64,000 bases of DNA from Pictodentalium vernedei. Taxonomy: Eukaryota > Mollusca > Scaphopoda > Dentaliida > Dentaliidae. This document shows positions 35,364 to 46,395 of this stretch, in pieces. Positions within the stretch are counted from its first letter, which is position 1. Each line of letters starts with the position of its first letter. The DNA lies in NCBI GenBank assembly GCA_031216915.1, contig CM062297.1:368231704-368295703 (forward strand), in the 5' to 3' direction. The translations under genes were made by a program, and so were the position numbers. Under the pieces are notes generated by a model. It did no database searches, was not told where the DNA came from, and saw nothing but the letters and a program-made list of their open reading frames with translations.

Positions 35364-36359
35364 CTAAGGATGTCAAATACCAAAATCAAAAGATTATGAC
35401 TGGTGGATCTGAAAAAGATTTTTTAAAGAATAATTCCCATACTGCACTAAGTTAAAATTCACAATGGGAAACCAGCTCAAATATGACCCCATTATCTTTC
35501 AAGATATGCACCAACTTGAATCAGAACTTCCTGTGGATGCTGCATATCAAATATCAAAAGATTTTGAACAGTGGATCGGTGGACGATTTTTTAAAGATTT
35601 TTCCTCATATTGCATTATTAAATTAAAATTCTGGTTCCACGGGAAGCTTAAAATATGAACCCAGTGACTTGAATTGTACAAAACTGAATCTGACCCCACA
35701 AGGATGCTGCACAACAAACATCAAAACATTCTGACTGATGGATCCGAAGAAGAAGATTTTTAAAGAATATTCCTCATATTAAACAAAGTTAACATTTGGG
35801 CTCATCCAGGGAACCCAAACATATCTCCAGGGATTTGATTTGAATATACTTGCATCTGACCCTCTCCAAGGAAGGTGCATACCAAATATCAAGAGGTTTG
35901 ACTGGTGGATCAGATGAAAGAGATTTTTAAAGAATTTCCCTCATATTGCACTAGATTAAGTTAAAATTATCTATCTCATAGGGGAGCCAAATATAATCCA
36001 GGGACTTGCTTCAAATAAACCTGAACCTCGCCCCAAAAGGTTGTTGTATACCAAGAATCAATATATTCTTATTGGTAGTTATGGAGAAGATTTTGTAATT
36101 TTTAAAAAATATTGTTGTGGGTGCTAACAGACTTATGTCCCTTGTTGTGTCCCCTGTGGGTGTGGCAGAATTATTTGAGAGCACTTGAATCAATGTATGA
36201 TAAGGAACACGCATATCAAATTTGGTTTAATTCGGTCAAGTAGTTTATGCGGAGTCGATAATCTAAAGTTCATGCCAGTCGATGGCCTGAGGACAGACGG
36301 ACGATAGATGGAAAGTGATCATTAAAGCCCCTCTTGAACTTCGCTCACGCGGGCTAATA

Positions 36360-37560
36360 AAAAAACTTTTAAAAAAATATGCCTTCTAGAAAAACCAACC
36401 ATCACGGAAATATGACATTCCCATCTGCTTATCGTACTTTCATCCTGCCACTTTTCAAGAAATCTGATCCATAAATGCAACCTGAAGGGCGTACTTAAGA
36501 AATCCATGATTGCTACATGTACCATGGTAGCCATTTTGTGAAGCTAACAATGTCCAACATAGGACATGTTCGTCTACACGTGATAACAAGAAAGCTGCCG
36601 GAGTTTCAAGAAAATTGGTGCATAAATGCAACTGCAGGGTGTTATGAAGAAATCTAAGAATGCTGCCATGGCGGCCATTATGGGTGGCCAACCATTACCA
36701 AAATATGGTGTTCTCATCAACTCATTATACTAAGTCATCCCACCGAATTTCAAGAACATTTATGCCTAACCGCGAGAGCAGTAGACAGTGAATAAATTCA
36801 AGACGTCTCCTGTGGCGACCATTTCAAGCGGTTGACAGTGATCACAATGGGACTTTCGACCTACAGTTAAAACTAGAAGTCCTGTCACGAACTGTGCGCT
36901 TATTTAGGAATTGCGCGCAACTGCCGTATCGAATGACATCCAAAAGAACGGCAGGTTCTCCGGGTTACTCGTCGCAAACACAGGCAATGTTTCTGCCAAT
37001 GGATTGGCTGAAACATTGCTTGTGCACAGAACATATGTACAAAATTTGATAGCCTTACCATGGCCATAACGCGTAGATTAACGCGCAGATCGACGTGCTA
37101 TTTGTACGCATTTCATGACAGGACTTCTTGTTTTAACTGTAGGAACAATCTGAACATGCACATGAAATTTGTTGATAATCGGAATGAACATTGGGCTGTA
37201 GTCCATACTGAATGAAGTGGTCAGTGTTCTGAAGACAATCCCAAGATGACGGCCGTTATGAGTGGCCAATTGATACAAAAATTTGACGTTCTCATCCACT
37301 CGTCATTCCAAGTCACCCTGCAGAATTTTTAAAAAATCATACACAAATGTGCCCTGAAGCCTGTGCTGAAGACATCCGAGAGGGCCATTGTGGCAGGTAT
37401 TGTGGACAACCGACCATGACTATGATGGGACGTTCTCATCCAGGCATGAACCTGAACATGCATATGGAATTACGGGAGAGAAAAGAACTGTGCACTATCG
37501 AACAGATTGTGGACAGATTAACACACTCACATATGTATTTTGTAAAGTTAAGCCAAAAAA
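36360..37560. repeat. Degenerate tandem repeat, unit about 160 bp, interrupted by a MITE
   Basis: About six units are built from atggcggccattatg-like, tggccaac-attac, gttctcatc-actc, catcc-accgaatttcaag and aaatgcaacctgaag-like blocks. The MITE at 36864-37139 interrupts the array. Short ORFs reflect unit periodicity. Confidence 0.65.
36864..37139. mobile_element. Tc1/mariner-type MITE, CAGTTAAAA family, copy 2
   Basis: cagttaaaactagaagtcct and aggacttcttgttttaactg ends, with exact TA duplications at 36862-36863 and 37140-37141. It matches 10262-10575 in inverted orientation, with a shortened central palindrome. Confidence 0.9.
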
Positions 37561-37939
37561 TAGTAAACTTTGAATGACATTTTTGTGGAGAGTGCTGGCC
37601 TATATCGTCTTTAAACATTGGGTAAGGAGTTAATTGGGGGAATTTTTGGTTTGGGTGCAAGACGTTGCAGAGTGGATTTTCCACCCAGGCAATGACTCAT
37701 GAATTTTAAGAAAGTGTAAGGACCCCAAGCGGAGGGAGTTTCAGATAATGGACTGCTTAAATAGAAAGCGAGTGTTTGTTAAACTATTTTTGTAAATGGA
37801 AACTACACTACATAGGTGTTTCAGTGATAATTAACCCTTAGATTTTTTTTCAGATTCAGGCTATATATTTTTTCGCGATACAAGGATATAACACAGAATT
37901 GTATAGAAAATTGTTAAAACGTAGTACAAATTAATATAC

Positions 37940-38145
37940 AGCGAGGAGATAGCATAGCCAGATTGGCTGTCTACCTGCTATCCCCTCACGAAAAGTATTT
38001 TAACGCTCTGCACACTAATTTCTAAAAATCAAAATTTCAAGAAGCAAATTATTCACATAATGCAAATTGAAATTTAACCAATTCAGTCATGTTTGACATA
38101 GCTAGTGGAGATCTGTCAAACAAAAACTGAATTGGTTAAATTCCT
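37940..38145. repeat. Two adjacent hairpins
   Basis: The first is gaggagatagca mirrored by tgctatcccctc (37944-37988). The second is aatttaaccaattcagt mirrored by actgaattggttaaatt (38070-38142), with an inner tttgaca/tgtcaaa pair. They may be parts of one foldback element. Confidence 0.55.
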
Positions 38146-39250
38146 AGTTGAATTATGAGAAACTATTCAGCCTTTCTCGAGAAAAATATAAAACGCGATA
38201 TGCACTTGACATTGGAAGTGGTTTATCCTCTTTCGGGATGACTATATTTGTAGGGTGGACTTTTGAAAACTCACAGTTTACCAATTTATGTTATTTTGAA
38301 TGGCCGCTATCAACCTGTACTAGAGTGCATTTCTGCCCTTTTTATCCGAGTAAAAATGACGTCGACTTGCTTCTGTTTAATAATTAAATGATAAATCGGG
38401 ATTACAAACAGAAATGAAATACCCACCACACACATGGCGCTTTAGTTTGCAGGAAAACCAGCAACAATCCGTACTTTACCACTGTAGTGATCTGTATCCA
38501 CTACATTTTTTCTCCAGCTCACATCCGCTTCCTATTTTTTATGTACTCCTTCGAAGAAATATGCCCCATATTGAACAGATTGTGTTTTTTGGACGACAGA
38601 AGTGGGGAATATGTCGAAAGATGACTGTTTGCTCCATCTAATTCTGCAATTTTTGATCAAAGTTTGCTTCACCTTCAGCTGTTTCGAAGTCATAAAGTGG
38701 AAATTTGACATAACGACTGAAAGCCATTGGACAAAGATTCTGTAAGAATTAATTATTCAAGACATAATCGCTATAAATTCTTTTATCAGCACCTACCCTG
38801 ATACCTTAAACACAACCCTGCAAACGTTCGCGCGAATTGTCTTCTGTGCAAAAAGTGTAAAGAACAAATTTGACGAGACAACATTCCTTGAATTTCAGTT
38901 GTTTAACAAGATGTCATCCGAATCTTGACCAGCACACATCATTTTGTGATAAAGCGTGGCGATGTCCACTGATGCGTTTTCCAGGAAATTATCATAAGTG
39001 AAATTTCAAATAATGAAGCACCGGGTTCTACCCGGTGCTTCGTTAATTAAATTTTTGATGATTTTTCCAATAATTAGTGTTTGGAATCTAATGTTATTCA
39101 GGGGTGGAAATATCGACCAACCGGGGAGAGTGACTAGTCCACGGCGGCTGTCCTGTAATTAATCATACAGTCCTGTGGAGTTATAGGATCGAATTATTAG
39201 TGAACCTCTCTACAAATGCAGAATGTGTTGGTCCAATTTGGCTGTAGCTA
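38146..39250. other. No recognisable feature
   Basis: Unassigned apart from a short perfect palindrome agcaccgggttctacccggtgct at 39017-39039. Confidence 0.45.
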
Positions 39251-39251
39251 A

Positions 39252-40766
39252 TATACTATTCAAAAAAAAGTAGGGGATATTCAGACTGATGTTGATATTT
39301 CCGGAAAATGGTATTTGGATACGCGTGATTGGACACATCAATAGGTTAACAAGTTTAGTGTGGATCGTGAACGTCATCGGCCCACGAAAAACTTCGTGCA
39401 GGGTTTTCGCACTAGCGCCGCGTTAATGTCTGTGGGATACGTTTTGAAATTTTCATTTGTACTGGATGGCCTCTTTCGGAGGTCTCATCGTTCTTTTGTG
39501 GGGTATAAACTCGTTCATCAATAGTTTCTGGTCGAAAACGTAACTTTTGAGGCATGTGAAGACTGGCCCGTGACGAACGTTTACGTGCCGTTGGCATGTT
39601 GAAAGCTGGCAACAGACAGAATGCAGTGGCTCGAATTCTCAACGCTGCCCAATCGATGATTAGCAAGTTGTGGACACGCTACCGCCAGACAGGCAATGTT
39701 GATGACAGGCGTCGTTCAGGTCGTCCAAGGGCGATAACTGCTACCCAGGATCGTTTCATCCGAACAACAGCATTACGTAACCGCCATCAAACTGCCTCAG
39801 AAGTTGGACAGTAGCTGCACCGAGTGAGAGATGAGCGAGTCAGTTGTCAGACTATCTGAAATCGCCTACACAGCTGGAATTTGTACGCTCGACGACCTCG
39901 AATAATTTTACATTTGACTGAACGTCTCATCGCAGCAAGGCGTAATTAGTGTGGAGCACGACAGTGCTGGGACAATCGCCGCTGGAGCAACGTCATGTTT
40001 TCCGATGAATCGAGGTTCACTCTCGATTTCGACGACAGGCGAAACAGAGTGTGGCGGCGGCGGAACGAACGATACCATGACGTAACCGTTAGGCAGCATG
40101 ATCGTTTTGGTGGTGGATCGGTTATGGTGTGGGGAGGCATAACCATGAGAAGCATAACAGCATTACATGTCATCCAAGGCCATGTCACAAGGCATTACTA
40201 CCGTGACAACATGTTAGCAGCACATGTGGTGCCATTTACGTGACGTCACGACCATCGATTCATTTTCCAAGGTGACAATGCAAGAGCGCATAGGGCCCGT
40301 GTAGCTACAGAGTTCCTCCAGACGCAGAATATCACTACACTGCCTTGGCCAGCACTTAGTCCAGACCTTTCACCAATCGAGCACGTATGGGTTATGCTTG
40401 GCAGGCGCCTACGACAACGCCAACAGCCGCCTACCAATATCCAGAAACTTGCCACTGCACTGCAGAAAGAATGGAATAAAATCAGTCAAGCTGATATTGG
40501 ACGTTTGGTTAGGAGTATGCTGCGTCAGATCTGCGCTCGTTTCGCGAACCGAGGAGGATTTACAAGGTTTTGAGGTCTTGGACTGAATGTGGTAAATTCT
40601 CTGACTGACCGTCCATGTCTTCTTCAGCTCGGTGCGTGGAATTTGTGCTTGTCAGACATCCAACTATCGCTGAAATCATTCACCACTGAAATGTCTCAAC
40701 TGTATTTTTGATGAAACTATAAATATATTTCTTCAAATATCTCACTTTACTTTTTTGAATAGTATA
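39252..40766 (+). mobile_element. Second Tc1-like transposon, inactive, different lineage
   Basis: Inverted ends tatactattcaaaaaaaagt at the left and acttttttgaatagtata at the right, with TA at both sides. The element is 1.5 kb and contains one transposase gene broken only by stop codons. Confidence 0.85.
39596..40574 (+). pseudogene. Tc1-like transposase, nonsense pseudogene
   Basis: A DDE transposase of the Tc1/mariner superfamily. One frame runs throughout without frameshift. The N-terminus shows two helix-turn-helix-like segments (MLKAGNRQNAVARILNAAQS, SGRPRAITATQDR). The catalytic residues are visible as MFSDESRFTLDF (first Asp), FQGDNARAHRA (second Asp) and LSPDLSPIEHVWVML (Glu, DD34E spacing). 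A conserved GGGSVMVWGGI lies between the first two. Internal stops occur near 39812, 39857, 39948 and 40241. Several sit where the family normally has Arg or Trp, as expected from C-to-T or G-to-A transitions. It is full length but dead, and belongs to a different lineage from the copy at 8163. Confidence 0.85.
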
Positions 40767-41065
40767 TTATACTTAACGATTACATTCAGGAATGTATTTT
40801 CTCGCACTTCACTTCAGTGCGAGAGGATATTCTCTTGTCGACGTGGGAAGCGCGAAGACACTTCAACATTAAGTTATTGCCATAGTGGGTTGTTCCGAAC
40901 GTTGCGCACACGAGCTCATGTTGTATTGTAATGTTTTTTGTTATGTTCGAGTCACTTGAAGACATTCAAACAGGAGCAGACGTTCAATTTGTATTTGTAT
41001 TTGTGACATTATTGAAAATGTTATAATATCATCATTAAGCAAATTTAGTTTGGAATGGTATTCAA
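40767..41065. other. No recognisable feature
   Basis: Only a short inverted pair, ctcgcacttcacttcagtgcgag at 40801-40823, stands out. Confidence 0.4.
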
Positions 41066-41245
41066 ATTGTAATTGCGTTGCACGATTTGTAGAAAATTCC
41101 AAGGAAATTTCGCTTCTATTTAACAATAGTCCATCAACGATTTCCGTTCCGCACATATGTGAGGAACAGATTTTCATTTTCCGCATGGTTTAGTGTTGCT
41201 GTAGATGGGGATTACATAGAACAGGCGTGTAATAAATGCCATTAA
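41066..41245. repeat. Dispersed repeat R180, copy 2
   Basis: Colinear with 30525-30705: caaattgtaattgcgttgc, aggaaatttcgcttctatt, gatttccgttccgcaca, gtgttgctgtagatgggg and a gtgtaataaat end. Confidence 0.7.
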
Positions 41246-41284
41246 AATATATCCCTCTTACAGAATGGCTGCTGTAATAATTTC

Positions 41285-41617
41285 ATGGGGGAGCGAGGTG
41301 ACTCAGTGGTTACGACATTGAACTTCAAACCGAGAGGTCCACGTTTCGATTCCCGTCAGGGGTAACTGCGTTTTGTCACTGGGCAAGGCACCTCATTCCG
41401 ATTGTGCACGGTGGCGCTGTGTACTAAGGCGTAATGCGCGTCGATAGGGCTCCTGTCCTTAACCAATGCTAACCCTGCGTGTGTGGAGTTGAGGAGTCTG
41501 ACAGTTGCTCGCCGTTGCTCGGTGGTTCTGTTCGGGTACTCCAACTTCCTCCACCCACCCGTAAAACTGTCCGACACGAGGTGATCCTGGCTGTGTCTTC
41601 AAACTCCAGTAAATAAA
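41285..41617 (+). mobile_element. Full-length tRNA-headed SINE
   Basis: Head gggggagcgaggtgactcag (A-box-like) and a perfect-looking B-box region, gtttcgattcccg at 41343-41355. The body holds cactgggcaaggcacctc, the middle tgctaaccctgcgtgtg, then tccacccacccgtaaaactg, gtcttcaaactccag and the tail taaataaataattaaa. It is the best + strand reference copy in the window. Confidence 0.85.
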
Positions 41618-41919
41618 TAATTAAATGTTTCATGGAAAAACTAAAATACATTATTATCATACCACAATGTAAAGTTCTGTTTACATATATTATCAGAAAA
41701 TAGTAAAATATATTATAATTACAAAGTAAATAGTTTCGAAAGTGTCTTCAGACTCCAGTAAATAAATAATTAAATGATTACAAGAAAAAACTGAAATACA
41801 TTATTATCATATCACAATGTAAAGTTCTGTTTACATATATTATCAGAAAATAGTAAAGTATATTATAATTACTAAGTAAATAGTTTCGAAAGTGTCTTCA
41901 AACCCCAGTAAATAAATAA

Positions 41920-42642
41920 AACTGCCCAAAACCTCGGTTTCACTTTTAATGATTGCTTTGATCTGCATAACCAAATCACAAAAGTGAGCAAAAGCTGCTT
42001 CCTCCAAATAAGAAACATCAACAAAATCAGAAAGCTCCTTGACCAAGATACTCTGAAAACTGTAAAACAGTCTTTGGTCCTGTCCCGCTTGGACTATTGC
42101 AACTCTCTCTATTTCGGCTTTCCTCTGAAATCCATGTACCTGCTTCAACGTATTCAAAACACAGCAGTTAAGATCATTACTGACTGGTGCGAAAAAATAT
42201 GACCACATAACACCAATCCTGAAATCCCTGCATTGACTGCCAGTTGAGTCTCGCGTTAGGTATAAGGTACTGGCGGTGACACACAACATCTTACACAGCG
42301 ACAAAGCACCGATCTACCTTAAGCAGGTCATCAAAGTACACACACCGTCGAGGAATCTCAGATCAGCTTCTGAGAATCTCCTTGTCGTACCGAGAATTCG
42401 ATCAACGGCAGGGAAGAGATCGTTCACTTTCGCGGCTCCCTCACTCTGGAACGCCCTCCCCCAGAACCTTAGAAAAACCCTAAATACAGATAACTTCAAG
42501 AAAGCTCTGAAAACCCATCTCTTTCAAGCAGCCTTCGGCCGCTGATTATACCAATGTTATCGTCACCTATGTTTTCAGCGCTTTTGAGCAGCGTTTCGCT
42601 GGAAAAAGCGCTATATAAATAATAATTATTATTATTATTATT
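41920..42642 (+). mobile_element. 5'-truncated LINE 3' end (L2/CR1-like)
   Basis: Starts within the RT ORF and ends with aaaaagcgctatataaataa followed by (ATT)n. That 3' end is typical of L2/CR1-group LINEs. It sits at the end of a SINE-tail repeat unit. Confidence 0.8.
41930..42545 (+). pseudogene. LINE reverse-transcriptase C-terminus, frameshifted
   Basis: The first frame (41930-42202) reads NLGFTFND, IRNINKIRKLLDQDTLKTVK and SRLDYCNSLYFG, the thumb-like region that follows the RT catalytic core. The reading then changes frame. 42203-42275 gives HITPILKSLH, a stop at the usual Trp, then LPVESRVRYKVLAV. It continues to 42545 as LRSASENLLVVPR, SFTFAAPSLWNALPQNLR and KKALKTHLFQAAF. These are signature C-terminal blocks of L2/CR1-like elements. 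At least one frameshift and one stop are present and the N-terminal two thirds are missing, so it is dead. Confidence 0.85.
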
Positions 42643-42962
42643 TCATGAAAAAACTGAAATACATTATTATCATATCACAATGTAAAGTTCTGTTTACATA
42701 TATTATCAGAAAATAGTAAAGTATATTATAATTACAAAGTAAATTCCTATATGTTTTGAGGGAGATTAAACAGAAATATTTATTGTAATCGCCATTATTT
42801 CCTGTCTTTCAGGTCCCGATTGTAATATCCGGTTTTAAAATCCAAATACAGTTGAAAAGATACAGCATTGCGAAAATTATGAAATTGTTTTGTCTGCAAT
42901 AACACCTTGAAATAAAGATTCATCCAGGATATGAAACTGAAATTATTTGCATTTTTAGTGGT

Positions 42963-43013
42963 GAAATGATAGTGTGGTGGCTCAGTGGTAATGGCATTGG
43001 ACTTTAACCCTTT
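42963..43013 (+). mobile_element. SINE head fragment ahead of MITE P4
   Basis: atagtgtggtggctcagtgg, then taatggcattggacttt; the next bases, TTAA, belong to the SINE and served as the MITE target. The rest of this SINE head reappears after the MITE as a second copy starting at about 43212. Confidence 0.65.
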
Positions 43014-43017
43014 ACCT

Positions 43018-43207
43018 AACATGAGAAGCAGACGACACTTGCAAAAGAAATTCTTGAATAACTATTTTTTTTTCATTTTTGTCTCAAAAACATAGGTTAT
43101 GACTCCTCGTTGGAACGAGCTCGACGAGCTCGTTCCAACGAGGTGTCATAACCTATGTTTTTGAGACAAAATATGAAAATATATTGAAAATTAATTGGCG
43201 ATTTTTG
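43018..43207 (+). mobile_element. Palindromic piggyBac-type MITE, copy P4, right end lost
   Basis: ccctttacctaacatgagaa at the left after TTAA (43014-43017). The central hairpin core aacgagctcgacgagctcgtt is intact. The sequence stops at aattggcgatttttg, so the last 40 bp and the right inverted repeat are missing. Confidence 0.8.
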
Positions 43208-43286
43208 TGTGGTATAATGAGAGTGTGGTGGATCAGTGGTTATGGCACTGGACTTTCAACCGAAAGATTAACGGTTCGATCCTAAC
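43208..43286 (+). mobile_element. SINE, 5' part, split by a hAT-type MITE
   Basis: gagagtgtggtggatcagtgg, then ggcactggactttcaaccg and the B-box-like acggttcgatcc. It resumes at 44006 after the MITE. Confidence 0.75.
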
Positions 43287-44005
43287 TAGAGATGGGCGGT
43301 ACTGGAATTTGAATTTTAAGTTCGGTGTCGGTTTTCGGTATTTATAGCGGATATATCGAGGTGGCAGCTCGGTATTCGGTATCTGACTTGACTGAGATTT
43401 GCCAATAGAACCAAAGGCAAAATCAAACCTGGAAATACAGAATAAGTTATTCTTGTATCATTCCACCACCGCACAACAAATGTCAATGCTAGTGAGATCA
43501 ACATTACCATTCTTTGCTAGCACAAATCATATCTATAGTAATTTTATAGCTTGTTGCAAATACATCGTAACCTTTAAAGGCATATAAGGTTTTTGCAATG
43601 TCAGAGCATGTGCCCTTAACATGCCACCATTAGGAGACCTGCTCACGATAGATCAATCCCTTGGGTAGTGATTTCCTTTCTTGTCAAGTTTTGGCTGCCT
43701 TAACAGACTTGATTAGAAATCATTGCTAAGCAACTAGACATGTACAGATTGTAGGCCAGTGGGAATTCAGGACAATTGCCCAGTTCCGTAAGGGTTAACA
43801 AAACTGAAAAGAAAATCAGTCAATTCTTTCATGAAAAAGAAGACTATCACTGCTATCATGCCTCCACAATGCCATATAAATGGCTATTGTATGAACATTT
43901 GAAAATACAGATGATTTCGATATTCAATGATTGGTTCGGTTCGGTTTTTCGGTATTCTTGGGATATCGGTATCGGTTCGTTTTTTTGGTATAGTGTCCGT
44001 CTCTA
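43287..44005. mobile_element. hAT-type MITE, copy 1, nested in a SINE
   Basis: Ends tagagatgggcggta and gtgtccgtctcta are inverted. Flanking 8-mers atcctaac and atcctggg match at five positions. Subterminal regions are rich in ggttttcggtatt-like motifs. An internal inverted pair lies around 43672-43736. It has no coding capacity. Copy 2 is at 45473-46139. Confidence 0.75.
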
Positions 44006-44280
44006 ATCCTGGGAAGTGGAAACTGCGTTGGGTCCGTGGACAGGTTACTTAATCCTTATTTTCCCCGCGAGGGTCATGTTGGTTCTGTCTACTAAGGCAT
44101 ATTTCGAGTCGATTGTAACTCTGCATGTGAGGGTAAATAATTGTGAAGTGTGTGACAATTGCTCGCCGCTGCTCAGCGATTCTCCACTGTGGCAGGAGTT
44201 CCCCCATCCGTGAAACTGTCCGACACGATGTGACCTTGGCCACTGAAAGTGTCGTTAAACTCCAATAAACGAACAGACAG
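44006..44280 (+). mobile_element. SINE, 3' part
   Basis: Continues the SINE begun at 43208: gggaagtggaaactgcgttg, then gtctactaaggcatattt, caattgctcgccgctgctc, ccgtgaaactgtccgacacg and cactgaaagtgtcgttaaac, with an ataaacgaac tail. Confidence 0.8.
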
Positions 44281-44699
44281 GTGGGGAAATTGTTTCAGTT
44301 CTGGTTGGCGTTGCCGCTAGTGATTTTGCAGTGTCTTTGGCAAATGATTTCATAAATGTTGTCTTGTTTGTGGTTGTTGTCGTTTGTTCTGTTGTTGTAG
44401 TTTTATTTGTAGCGATAAAGATCTGCAAATTAGCCTTTCAGTCTGAAGGTATTGTATGAATAAATTGGTAGTGATTTTGTTGAATGATTTGTGCTGAACT
44501 GTGAATGGCAGTTCCAAGGTTTTTTTTTATACAATGGCGAGTTGTTAAATGAACAAAGTCAGAGATTGATTCAAAAGTATATGCATTCATCTTTGAAAGA
44601 AACAAGGTGATGTCGCACTCGGCTACTAACCAATATCCTTCCTTGCTGGACCAGTATCAACTTCAGAACCTAACAAGCACATTTGCAGCTCATATATTA
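44281..44699. other. No recognisable feature
   Basis: GTT-rich at 44360-44400; nothing else is supported. Confidence 0.4.
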
Positions 44700-44943
44700 G
44701 AAGCGCACTCGTCAAGTATTCGAGTACGAACTCACTACGTTCGTACTATAAAAAAACATTTCCTACTTGACTCATAACATAGCTAATGGGAATGCATTGG
44801 AACGAGTGTCACGAGTTTGTTCCAATAGGTGTTCATGAGCTATGTTTTTGAGGCAAAAGTTTAAAAATTAATAAAATTTTAATGGCGATTTTTATGAACA
44901 GCACGGGCCGTGTATAGCCGTTAGATTAGATAAAAGGTTTAAC
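44700..44943 (+). mobile_element. Degraded palindromic MITE, copy P8
   Basis: The centre cattggaacgagtgtcacg, its mirror gagtttgttccaata, then gagctatgtttttgaggc and aatggcgatttttatgaaca follow the family's right half. The ends are eroded (gattagataaaaggtttaa). Confidence 0.65.
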
Positions 44944-44952
44944 TGCTGATAC

Positions 44953-45070
44953 ACCCTTGCCTGCAGTCAGGATCCGATTGTGTCGTGCAGTTTTACGTGT
45001 GCAAAAAATCAGAATGCGCGGCGAGAACTACTGAACAGAGGCAAGCAAGTGTCACACTCCCCAACTTACT
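44953..45070 (-). mobile_element. SINE internal fragment
   Basis: gattgtgtcgtgcagtttta, then gaatgcgcggcgagaactac and a gtgtcacactccccaactta block correspond to the reverse complement of the SINE middle. Head and tail are absent. Confidence 0.55.
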
Positions 45071-45280
45071 AAATCAGTTTTCTACCGATATGTGCCCCTT
45101 CCAGGGCAAAAGCCTAAAATATTTTGGGTCCAGTGAAAAGGGTTCAGCACCCCCCGCACTCCCTATCCATCCATCACGGTTTCATCCATTTTCACAATTA
45201 ACGCACTCACAGAACACACCATGCTCCCAACCCACCAGTGAAATTTTGTAAGGTATTCGATAGTGTTATGATCGCCTTTG

Positions 45281-45380
45281 TTTAAGATTCAATCGTCTGG
45301 AATATTTCATTTGATCGGAAAGGTGAACCGTCGGTTCGCTTTTCAGATACATTGAAATATTTCAGACGATTTAATCTAAA
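45281..45380. mobile_element. 100-bp foldback palindrome
   Basis: tttaagattcaatcgtctgg is mirrored by cagacgatttaatctaaa, and the inner aatatttcatt and aaaggtgaacc by aatgtat..aaatattt and ggttcgctttt. Confidence 0.7.
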
Positions 45381-45472
45381 AGTACCACACATATTCATAT
45401 TCTAGGAAACAACCACGGGGAATGTTTCTCAACCGAGAATTGATTTGACCAAATTATTAATGATAATATGAA

Positions 45473-46139
45473 CAGAGATGGGCAATATACCGAAAAATCG
45501 AACCGATACCGATATTCTGGGGATACCGATTCGAACCAATCATTGAATGTCGAAACCGTCTGAAATTTAATTTTTTTTCCTACATTTGTACTTTATAAGG
45601 CCTTGATGATGCTTGATAGCAGCTGAAGGGTTCCTTTTCATGAAAAAGGGGCCCGGGCAATTGACCTGAATTCCCACTAAACTACAAACTATTCATGTCC
45701 AGTTGCTTAGCGGTGATTTCTAGCCAAGTCTTGAGTGCCTTAACAGGCAGACAAGACTTGACTAGAAATCACTGCCCAGGTGATATGTCAATTGTCGGAA
45801 GGACCTCCTAAAATGGCGCGCTGAGGGCATATACTCTGAGATCACTAACACCTGAAATAGGCTTTTAAAGGTTAATGTTTGTTCAGAACAAGTCCCAAAA
45901 TTACTTTTGATATGATTTTTGTTGACCAACATTCCAATGTTGAACTCACTAGGAGTGACATTTGTAGCACTGTAGTACAATGATCCAAGAACAACTTGTT
46001 CCTTGTTTTCCTAATGTGAATTCCCCTTTGGCACTATTAGGAAATCTCAGTCATAATACAGAATACCGATTCGATACCGCAATATGCCCCCTAAAAATAC
46101 CGAAACGGACACCGAACTCAAAATTCCAATGTCTTCCCT
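45473..46139. mobile_element. hAT-type MITE, copy 2, with perfect 8-bp target duplication
   Basis: Flanked by aatatgaa at 45465-45472 and 46140-46147, the 8-bp duplication that hAT elements make. It starts cagagatgggcaatat. The inside is the reverse of copy 1: aaccgataccgatattctgg near the left end and aaataccgaaacggacaccg near the right. An internal inverted pair (gtgatttctagccaagtctt, mirrored by aagacttgactagaaatcac) lies at 45713-45778. Confidence 0.85.
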
Positions 46140-46395
46140 AATATGAATATACGTAAGACGTGTTGAAGGACTCCACAGATTTTACAAATCGGTACAAACA
46201 TGTAAATGTACTATGGGTTCAAATTCCAGCACGAGCTTGTTCGAAATCAAAAGTTCAGAGATAATTATTTTTCATTTTCAGAGCTGTTACAGGTTTTTGG
46301 TGAACATCACGTTATGCAAAAACCTTGTTTTTCTAGTAATCTTCCTCAATACCATTGAAGGTGTGACATGGTATGATTAGAAAAATTGCCTTCAA

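Larger units (their letters stand above)
34361..36330. repeat. Degenerate tandem repeat, unit about 165 bp, interrupted by a LINE
   Basis: The unit contains caaatatcaaaagattctga, a gactggtggatc block, agatttttaaagaat, cctcatattgcact and aatatgaacccag. One unit precedes the LINE (to 34583) and about five follow it (35364-36115). The last piece ends in ggacagacggacg at 36291. Confidence 0.7.
41593..42745. repeat. SINE tail plus flank triplicated, about 149-bp period, split by a LINE
   Basis: The segment from the SINE end (gtcttcaaactccagtaaat) through a catattatcagaaaatagta flank is repeated at about 41741 and 41890. The last unit resumes at 42643 after the LINE. The repeat is tandem and recent-looking, with only a few substitutions between copies. 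Confidence 0.75.

Noticed and set aside
41285..41360. A tRNA gene on the plus strand
   Set aside because: Same reason: it is the head of a full-length SINE with body and (TAAA)n tail.
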